From the NCBI GenBank assembly GCA_963922205.1, contig CAWUHX010000351.1:124001-188000 (forward strand): DNA of 64,000 nucleotides, given 5' to 3'. Of the stretch, positions 55,957 through 64,000 are shown one piece after another (position 1 is the stretch's first letter; the number at the start of each line of letters is the position of its first letter). The notes beneath the pieces are model-generated. The model did no database searches and was not told where the DNA came from. It saw only the letters and a program-made list of their open reading frames with translations. The DNA comes from Romanomermis culicivorax. Taxonomy: Eukaryota; Nematoda; Enoplea; Mermithida; Mermithidae. A program made the translations under genes and the position numbers.

Positions 55957-55985
55957 CATACCTGTTCGGACCTCTTACAGGTATG
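55957..55985. mobile_element. 29-bp hAT-like element with perfect 8-bp target duplication
   Basis: CATACCTGT and ACAGGTATG ends are joined by only a few bases. The flanks are TTCAGCCT at 55949-55956 and 55986-55993. The ends are those of the G-rich MITE family at 56621 and 56961, so it is an extreme deletion derivative. Confidence 0.75.
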
Positions 55986-56105
55986 TTCAGCCTGATTATT
56001 GCATATGAGTTTTTCGTTAATTTTGAGCATGGATTTCTGTGACTAGTGAGTAGACATTTATTTTTCCTTTAAAATTTTCCTTGGGCTTAGGCTTAGGCTG
56101 GTAAG

Positions 56106-56952
56106 CAGCGTTTTTTTGTGCACGGACATTTGTGCCAATTGGCACAAAGGGCCAAAAAAATTTGTGCCAATGACACAAAAAATTTTTTCCAGCCTAAAAA
56201 CATACTGAAAACTTTTAAAAAGTTTTTTGCCAAAAGTTTGATACATAACTAAAGATTACTTTTGCCGCACTAATTTGCATAAAAAATCGTGCCAACTCTA
56301 TTTTATCTTAGAACGTCAGTGCGATAAGAAAAACTGATGAAGGGAGTAGTTTATACGATTCAGAAAGAAACCAGATGCTGCGAGAATTCAGATATTTTTA
56401 TACAATTTTTCAGGCATTTTATATTTTTCTTTAATTTTCGGCTACGGATTTCTTCGATGTAAATAAATTAAGGATGTCCATAATGATTTTTCCTGAAAAA
56501 AACTAGAACGGAAATCACGTCGCGTAAATTTTTGGTTGAAAAATTGTGCCAACAGGGTAAATTTTTCTGTTCGAATCAAACAGATAAAAATTTCGGTTTC
56601 CAATCACAGTGAATGAACAGCATACCTGTACCTGGGGGGGGGGGGGGGGGTTGGGGGGGGGACCCACCCCAACTCGGCCAACCCTATACCCAAAATCATT
56701 TCCCCCCCAACCCCCCCGGCCCCAGTTTGGAAAAAATTAAAAAAATTGTCAAAAAAGTGTATGTTTTTTGGCCTTTTTTGGGAAAAATTTCGACTTTTTC
56801 CTACCTCCCCCCCAAAATTTCGGATTTACCCCACCCCCAACTGGTCGGAGGTCTTACAGGTATGATGAACAGTGGAAGTTAACTAATTCATTTTTCAGTG
56901 CCATTCCAAATTTTTTGTGCCAAAAACCATCTTTTGGCACAAAAAAACGCTG
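56106..56952. mobile_element. hAT-type non-autonomous element
   Basis: The ends are CAGCGTTTTTTTGTGC and its exact complement. The flanks are CTGGTAAG (56098-56105) and CTGGTGAG (56953-56960), a 7/8 match. GTGCCAA words recur near both ends. A G-rich MITE is nested inside. Confidence 0.8.
56621..56864. mobile_element. G-rich MITE 1 with perfect 8-bp target duplication
   Basis: 244 bp, ends CATACCTGTA and TACAGGTATG, flanked by ATGAACAG at 56613-56620 and 56865-56872. The left half has G runs of 8-18 and the right half C runs, so it can form a hairpin. Confidence 0.88.
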
Positions 56953-56960
56953 CTGGTGAG

Positions 56961-57210
56961 CATACCTGTACTTGGGGGGGGGGGGGGGGGGGGTTGGGGG
57001 GGGACCCCCCAACTTGGCCAACCCAGTACCCAAAATCATTTACCCCCTCCCAACCCCGCCCCCCAGTTTGGAAAAAATTAAAAAAATTTGCCAAAAAGTG
57101 TATGTTTTTTGGCCTTTTTTGGGAAAAATTTCGACTTTTTTCTACCCCCCCCCAAAAATTTCGGATTTACCCCCCCCCCCCCCTAACTGGTCGGAGGTCT
57201 TACAGGTATG
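56961..57210. mobile_element. G-rich MITE 2
   Basis: 250 bp, a close relative of MITE 1 with the same ends. The flanks are CTGGTGAG (56953-56960) and CTGGTAAG (57211-57218). The left flank is shared with the right flank of the element at 56106. Confidence 0.85.
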
Positions 57211-57225
57211 CTGGTAAGGTATAAT

Positions 57226-58225
57226 CACTGTTTTTCCAACCCAAATCGTGCTTTTTCGGGAAAAAAATTCGGAAAAGGGAAAAAATTTTGGGCTCTTTCC
57301 CCATTTGGGGATGAAAATTTTGGGGATCGGATACAGAAAAGATGCGTTTTGGTGCATTTTAGAAGGTCATAACCTCAAAATTTATCGGCGCTTCGCGTCG
57401 ATTATAACTTTAATAATCATTATTATGCATTACTCAGCTCAGGCGCGGCTTTTAGCATGTCTACCTTCATTTATCATATAATCTATAATAGTTTTCATCA
57501 TCTTGAACGTATTATCTCATGTTTTCATTGGTAATCTTCAATATTTTATCATGATATTTAATGAAGATTCGCATTTTTTCCTTTTGAGGAAGATCAATAC
57601 GTCAAGTCTCTAAGCTTTTTGATACAATTATTTCTTTTCTAACGTAAAATCAATCCAAACGCTTCATGGAAATATCTTTCGGAAATTTATACTCTGCTTA
57701 CTCATATATTTTCGACCGTTTACAAATAAATTATATGGTTTTAAAATTTTTCAAGTGAAATTCTAGAAATTACGACTTTTGAACACAAAATTCAAATCTA
57801 ATTCTTGGAATAAATGTTCGGAAAATTGATTTTCCAGCGTCGCAGAATATCAATACCCAAAAAATTTTTCCGGCGCTTTGCGCCGGAAACATCAACATCC
57901 CTTTTGGGTTCTCACTTGTCATCATAGAGGACTTAACCATCGATTTCTCATGACATTCAACGTCATTATGCTTTTGGATAGTTTGCTTGAAAGTTTGTTC
58001 CAATGCTTGTAGATTAAACTTTGAACTCGAAAATTTCAATTTTTTCCTCAATTTTAATGAATTAACGGGTCTGAAAACACCAGAAGGCTTGAAAAGGCTC
58101 AAAAGCACCTAAATAAAGCGTCTGTGAGCATTTTTAAGCGAAAAAAACCACTTCGGGAAAATGGGGAAAAATTTTTTGACCCCTTTCCCCATTTGGGGAA
58201 AAGGCCCCGGGGGAAAAAAACAGTG
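57226..58225. mobile_element. 1000-bp hAT-type non-autonomous element
   Basis: It starts CACTGTTTTTCC and ends GGAAAAAAACAGTG. The flanks are GGTATAAT and GGTATAGT (7/8). CCCCATTTGGGG words lie near both ends. The interior resembles sequences at 62740-63320 (inverted) and 63740-63925 (direct). It is non-coding. Confidence 0.8.
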
Positions 58226-58323
58226 GGTATAGTGGGGTGACTTTGATCAGGGGCGACTTTGATATGAGGATGGCATTTGATAACTATTTGAGATCAGCAG
58301 GTCATTTTTGCTGTGTAGACAAC

Positions 58324-60113
58324 TAGTGATGGACCGATGCATCGGCATCGGCCGATGCATCGGCCGATTGTTGCGTTTTTCTGTCATCGGCCATCGGCCG
58401 ATGTTTTGCCAAAAAATCGGCCGATGGCCGATTGTTTGGCAACTTTTTGTTACAATAAATTCAGGTGCGGATGCTTAAAAAACAGATTGTTCACATTTAT
58501 ATTTTACAGAACTTTGGTAGAAAAATTATTTTTTTGTGAAAATGGTTGTTTTAATGTCTGGAATGACTGCCCTGTGTTGTCATTGATGAACTAAATAACA
58601 AGAATTTGACAAGCTATGAATGGGATATTTTAGCCACGACAAGAATATATTTTAATTAATGTAAAATGTATCCACACCTTAGAGAATTATGTTTTGGCAG
58701 CTTGTCACTTTGCTCAAAATTTTTGCAGAAACTAAAAATCTATGAATCTAAAAACGCCTGTATTTTGAAAGAAATAGCTGAAGGAAAGTAAGCTAGAGTT
58801 TGTGCCTAAATTTTCCAGAAAAACACAAATTGAATTGTATCATTAAGAATTTTATGCCACTCAATTCACAATAGCAACTTTCCTGGTTTGGGTCCGTTAA
58901 AGGACAAATTGTTGGAAAAAATAAATCAATATTTTTGTGGAAATTGAGCCCACTTTGAACCTATTGAACACAATAAACTTTGTGCTTTGGTGTCCTTACT
59001 GGGTACTCGATTTAAAAAGAATGTTGGATTGAAATTTTAAATTTAACAAATATTGATCATACCAACCAAAATTCAATAATTTAGGGTTTCCGTGATCCTC
59101 AAGCAGCAGACAAAGCTGAACTAGCTTTGGTCAGAATGGTTGTTAATCAAAAACAACAAAATCAATGCTTTTCTGAAAAAATGGTTCAAAAATTGAATAA
59201 ATCTTCAAACTGATCATCTAAACTTTCTCAGTAAACCACAATTAATAATAATATAAATAATTCAGGCATTTACACAAAACTGACAAAGTTCAGGCACTAT
59301 TCAGCCATTGCAAGTTCATCTGAAGATGAGCTGGAGCCCAAAAAATGTGCAATGTCAACATATAAACAAGCAAAAGCCATCGTTTTGGAATACATTGCTG
59401 AATCAAAACTATATTTTGTTTCTTCACCACTATTTTATTGGAAGGAAAATGCTTGCAACAAAACCAGAATAAGCTAATAAGAGTGAAAATTGTATGCAGT
59501 TAAAAAATGAGTTTCATTATGAAAAAAATTTCTTTAGCTTGCCATGAAATTTTTATCAGCTCCAATTGGGTCAGTAGCTAGTGAATGATCATTTTAAAAA
59601 GCAAAGGATGTTAAAGTGGAAAAAATCCTGTTTAATGCCGAAAAATGTACAAATGCTTTTATTCTTGAAGCATGTGATTCGATTCAATAGTGCAACTTTG
59701 AAAAACAAGCTGAAGTTGGAGAAGTTTGTAGTGAACTCAGCAATCAATGCTTTTGTTGATGACGTATTGGATGGATGAAAATGTTGTTAATTATTGAATG
59801 TTGAAAATATTAGTAAAACTTTGTGAATAATTCATAGTTTTAAATTTATTGCAGTGTAGCAACTTCAGGTTGGATTTTGCACATGTTACAGCCGATGCAT
59901 CGGCAATCGGCCATCGGCCGATGCATTGCCGATGCATCGGCCGATGCCATCGGTGACCCTGGCCGATGCATCTGGTTGGATTCAGGTTGGATTTTGCACA
60001 TGTTACAGCTGATGCATCGGCCATCGGCCGATGCATTGCCGATGCCATCAGTGACCCTGGCCGATGCATCAGCATCGGCCGATGGCAAATTTTTGGCCAT
60101 CGGTCCATCATTA
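58324..60113 (+). mobile_element. hAT element with decayed transposase and perfect 8-bp duplication
   Basis: It starts TAGTGATGGACCGATG and ends with the near-complement CATCGGTCCATCATTA. TAGACAAC flanks it at 58316-58323 and 60114-60121. The subterminal regions carry many copies of the palindrome CCGATGCATCGG. Inside, on the plus strand at 59310-59590, are remnants of the hAT C-terminal region, including AMKFLSAPIGSVASE, the motif that precedes the dimerisation domain. Stops and frameshifts interrupt it, so it is inactive. Confidence 0.88.
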
Positions 60114-60978
60114 TAGACAACAAGCAAAATGACCCATTTGTGTAGACAACAAGCAAAAATGACGCACCCCACTTTACCTTATTGCCGAAAGAGGAGTAGA
60201 CTAAACTGGAAGCATTATTAAAGCGGAGCAAACTAGGACTATCAAGTCCAGGATAAACATTCTAAACAATTAAACCAGAAAAAAACCATAGAAAAACAAA
60301 AAACATTAAAAAACCACTAAAGGACCAAAAAACTAAAAAGTCGACATTTCAAAAGTTTGGTTTTTGCCAACCCTGCGTATTAGGGGCTGGAAATGCAAAA
60401 ATTTTTTGGTGCTTCGTGGACAAAAAGGAATTTCAGTTTTAAATCTGAATGTGACTGAATGAACAGAGAATATCCAGAATTTATTTCCATTCATCATTCA
60501 TTGACAGCCTATAAACTTTGCTGCAACGATGCTGATACACTGTTCGAAGCGAACTCCTTTGCGCTCAGTTTTAATATATAATAGTATCAAGGGTCTTAAA
60601 GGAATATAGTGTTTATACTTTCTGGTGAAATTGTGCTGTGGTAAACGCATCAAGTCCGTAGACTGGTGGACCAGGTTGGATACTTGAAGTAGGTAGGATT
60701 TTTCTGTATTGAAAAAGACTATGTGAGATGTGTGCAGATTTTATGCAAATGAGTTCCTGAATGCCATGAGCGCCTGGATTTTCGAACTGATCTGGATAGC
60801 TGGCATCTTGAGGAGTCCAAAAATGCCAGTTTGGACCATAATTTGGAAGCTAATCGACTTGTAAAAAAATTCCAAAAAATCTGAGATGTGGAAAAAATTT
60901 TTGAGGTCTTTTCCCATAAGAGAAATGCATTTTAATGCATTTTAGAAGGTCCAAAGCTCAAAATTTTACGGTGCTTGG

Positions 60979-61170
60979 CGCACTGTTTTTTTCCCCAAAT
61001 CGTGCTCCTTCGGGAAAAAAATTCGGAAAAGGGAGGAAAATTTTGGGCTCTTTCCCCACTTGGGGAAGAAAATTTAAGGGATCGGTTACATTTTGGTGCA
61101 TTTTAGAAGGTCATAATCTCAAAGTCTTCCGGCGCGCCACGCCGGTTATAACTTTAATTATCATTATAAT
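60979..61170. mobile_element. Truncated copy of the CACTGTTTTT hAT-type family
   Basis: It starts CACTGTTTTTTTCCCC and follows the first 200 bp of the element at 57226, including a CTCTTTCCCCACTTGGGG word. It then stops at the next element. Confidence 0.65.
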
Positions 61171-61182
61171 CATACCTGTAAG

Positions 61183-62241
61183 CACAGTTTTTTTCAACAA
61201 ATGTGGAAAGGGGTCAAATTTTTTTCCACATGTGGAAAAAATTTTTTTCGTCTTAAAATCCTCTTTTTTCGCTTGGAAATGTTCATAAACGCTTTATTTA
61301 AGTGTTTTTCAGCTTTTTAAAGTATTCTGATAACCATTCTGATCATATATCTCAAAAATTAGATTTAAACTTTGTATTCATGAATCGTAATTTCTAGACA
61401 TTTATCATTTGAAAAATTTAAAAACCATTAATTTGTTCGTAACCTTCCATAAATTTGACCGGAAAGTTATGAGTCAGAACAGGCCCGTATTTAGACGGGG
61501 AAGGGGGGAATTCCCCCCCCCTAAATTTTTTTTATAAAAAAATTTTCCGCAATATCATTGTACCTTATACATCACAATGCCGAAGTTAAATTATTATACT
61601 TACATACTTTTCGGCGAACATAGAATTTAGCCACTAATCTAGGCACATATTAACTAACTGAAAATGAGTCATCCATAAATGATTTTGATTTTCTTCTTAT
61701 TCTGTAAATTCTAAAAAAATTTGGAAAATTCCCCCCTCTTTTTTGAAAATTCTGGATATGGGTATGAGTCACAAGCGTAGAAAATTTCCAAAAATACTTC
61801 TATGAAGCTTTTGAATTGAATTTACATTAAGAAAAAAACAAATTGAATTTACATTAAGAAAAAAACTTTAAAAAGTTGAGAAAGTTCTCTCTCAAAAAAT
61901 CTATGAAGGAAAAAATGCCGATCTTCATTAAATATAAAGATATAATAATGCAAGATTGCCCATTAAACATAAAATAATACGTTTAAGATGATAAAAACTA
62001 TTAAAGATTGAATGGTAAGTGAGAGTAGACATGCTGAAAGTGGCGCCTGAGCTTGGTAGTAAATAATAATGATTATTAAAGTTAAAATGTTGAGACTTGG
62101 ACCTCCTAAAATGCACCAAAATGCATCTCTTCAATATGAAAACCCCAAAATTTTCCTCTACATTTGTGGAAAGACCTCAAAAATTTTTTCTAGATTCCAG
62201 ATTTTTTTCCACATTATAGTGCAAATGTGGAAAAAACAGTG
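61183..62241. mobile_element. hAT-type non-autonomous element with perfect 8-bp duplication
   Basis: 1059 bp, ends CACAGTTTTTTTC and GAAAAAACAGTG, flanked by CCTGTAAG at 61175-61182 and 62242-62249. The flank lies inside an older CATACCTGTA-family end (61171), so this is a nested insertion. TGTGGAAA words recur near both ends, and a G/C-rich patch lies at 61490-61525. Confidence 0.85.
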
Positions 62242-62739
62242 CCTGTAAGAGGTTCTACCAGTTGGGGAGGGGGGTAAACCGAAAATTTTGGGATGGGGGT
62301 CCTCAAATTTCCCAATATGGGGAGGGGGTCGAAAAGACCCCAAAAAAGTCGAAAAAATTTTGAAAGTTTTCCGAAAAAGCCACGTTTTCCCCAATTTTTC
62401 CTAGTTTGGGGGGTGTTGACCTAAAACAATTTGAGGATTTTTTGACCTATGAGTCGCAAGCCAACTGGCTTGTTGACCTAAAATTTTACAAGCCATTCCA
62501 AATTTTTACAAGCCAATTTTATAATATCAGTATACGTGAATAAATTCCAATGCTAGGTTATTTTTTAAAGAAATGTATATATTGAGCATCACGGCAATTG
62601 ATCAAAAAAAAATGTCATTCAACATTATTCAATAACATTTTAGAGCCATTAATTCATTAAAATTCAGCAAACATTTGAAATTTTTGAGTTTGATCGAAGT
62701 CTAATCTACAAGCATTGTGGAACAAATTTTCCAGCAAAC

Positions 62740-63320
62740 TATACAAGAACATAATGACTTTGAATTATATGAGAAATCGACGGCTAAGTCCTCTATGATG
62801 ACAAGTGAGAGCCCAAAAAAGCTATTAATCTTTCCTGCCTGAAACGCTGGAAAATTTTTTTGGGTATTGACATTCTGCGATACTGGAAAATCAATTTTCC
62901 AACCACTTGTTTGAAGAATTAGTTTCGAATTTTCTGTTCAAAGGTCGTAATTTCTGGAATTTCATGTTTGAAAAATTTTAAAACCATTAATTTATTCACA
63001 CACTCTAATGAACTTGGCCAAATAGATATGAGCAAGAAGAGTAGAAATTTCCGAAAACTACTTCCATGAAGCTTTTGGATTGATTTTAGGTTAAGAAAGG
63101 AATAATCGCTTCAAAAAGTTTACAGACTTGACGTATTGATCTTTCTCAAAAAATGTGTCAAGGGAAAAATGTGGATCTTCATTAAATATCAAGATGAAAC
63201 ATTGAAGATTACCAATTAAAACATGAGATAATACGTTTAAGATGATTAAAACTATTAAAGATTAAATGATAAGTGAAGGTAGACATGTTAGAAGCAGCGG
63301 CTGAGCAGCGGCAAGCCACT
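62740..63320 (-). repeat. Inverted partial copy of the element at 57226
   Basis: The stretch from CCTCTATGATGACAAGTGAGAG to AAGGTAGACATG is the complement of about 57440-57960, with moderate divergence. Neither hAT end is visible. Confidence 0.65.
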
Positions 63321-63639
63321 TGGCTTGTGACTCGTAGGTCAAAAAACCCTAGAGGTATGCAAATTTTGCTTTGTCTCGTCAATAATATTGAGCTATTGTG
63401 ATGTGATGTGTAGTATTTTGCAGCGTAGGTGCGTCGATGATGTGTATCAATCATCATCTCTAGCATTATATTGGCAATATACCTACCTATGCAGCCTATT
63501 GTATACAACAACACAACCAGTGTTTCAACACAAGTGTTGAAAAATATTATGTAGTAGGGACTACGGAGTGTGTGTAATGCATCATTCTATTTTCACAGTG
63601 TATCTGTCTAATATTATATATGCACATTAACATTACAGC

Positions 63640-63715
63640 TCATTTTAACATGTACCCGGGTATACCTGGGTAATTCGGGTACCCGGGTAATGAATAAACG
63701 GGTACCCAGTTAGGA
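63640..63715. repeat. Cluster of ACCCGGGTA palindromes
   Basis: TACCCGGGTA and GGGTACCCGG words recur about five times within 75 bp. This resembles the subterminal palindromes of the hAT element at 58324, so it may mark another hAT end. Confidence 0.45.
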
Positions 63716-63734
63716 AATTTTTGTCGTGTGAAGC

Positions 63735-63925
63735 CCTACTCAGGGGAGCCTTAGCATGTCTGTCTACCTTTATTTATCACTTAATCCATTATAGTTTTCA
63801 TCATCTTAAACGTATTATCTTATGTTTTAACTGGCAATCTTTAATATTTTATCCTGATATTTAATGAAGATTCACATTTTTCCTTGACAGTTTTTGAGAA
63901 AGATCAATACGTCAAGCATACATTC
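63735..63925 (+). repeat. Direct partial copy of the element at 57226
   Basis: AGCATGTCT, then TTTATTTATCA through to GATCAATACGTCAAG, matches 57450-57605 in the same orientation. Confidence 0.6.
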
Positions 63926-64000
63926 CCACAGTCGGGTACGTAAGGGTATTGGAAATTACCAAAATAGAGTCTATAGTAAATTTTTTAAGATAAGTAAAAA

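Noticed and set aside
56613-57217. Gly- and Pro-rich ORFs on both strands
   Set aside because: They arise from the G and C runs of the two MITEs and differ between the copies.
58337-60231. Met/His/Arg/Pro-rich and Ala/Asp/Ser-rich ORFs near the ends of the 58-60 kb element
   Set aside because: They are frames of the GCCGATGCATCGGC palindrome arrays of the hAT element.

Overview
This is a 64-kb stretch of an invertebrate nuclear genome that is very rich in mobile elements. Short GT-AG introns with TTTTCAG-like acceptors, a secreted EB-module (cysteine-rich) gene and a DEG/ENaC gene suggest a nematode or another ecdysozoan, but the species is not determined. No bacterial operons, rRNA genes or CRISPR arrays were seen.

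Layout. (1) 1-3645: capsid-gene block of a Polinton/Maverick (adintovirus-like) element that continues beyond the left edge. The order is an unknown ORF, a pVI/pX-like minor capsid protein, a truncated double-jelly-roll major capsid protein, an adenain-type protease, a penton-like protein, a TATA-binding-protein (TBP)-like domain pair and a small Cys/His protein. Several genes carry in-frame stops. TATA-like motifs lie 39-50 bp before four start codons. (2) 5519-6738: TAGG and GATA microsatellites, the latter about 195 perfect units. (3) 6744-14135: decayed LTR retrotransposon 'C', abutting at 14136-16624 a minus-strand 5' fragment of a second family 'D2'. (4) 19005-20353 (minus): short DEG/ENaC-like gene. 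(5) 21614-54853 (plus): eight-exon gene for a secreted 421-residue EB-module protein. The exon phases close exactly, and its 25.5-kb intron holds retrotransposon 'D'. (6) 28709-42757: near-intact 14,049-bp Ty3-type LTR element D with 478-bp LTRs (4 differences) and a 4-bp AGGG duplication. It carries a continuous gag-pol, a spliced ORF2 with a DEDDy 3'-5' exonuclease domain, and a large RGG-rich ORF3. It sits inside an older inverted-repeat element whose second copy lies at about 47.8-49.8 kb. (7) 52.4 kb and 55.9-64 kb: nested hAT-type elements and MITEs, several with exact 8-bp target duplications.

The most notable results are: the TBP-like gene and regularly spaced TATA motifs in the Polinton block; the exonuclease/ORF3 module in two diverged LTR families, both keeping the same splice junction; and a 29-bp hAT-like element flanked by a perfect 8-bp duplication.

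The two host genes use standard splice signals. Everything else is parasitic DNA in layers: for example LTR element D in the TIR repeat in the EB-gene intron, and a G-rich MITE in a hAT element next to another MITE at the same 8-bp target.
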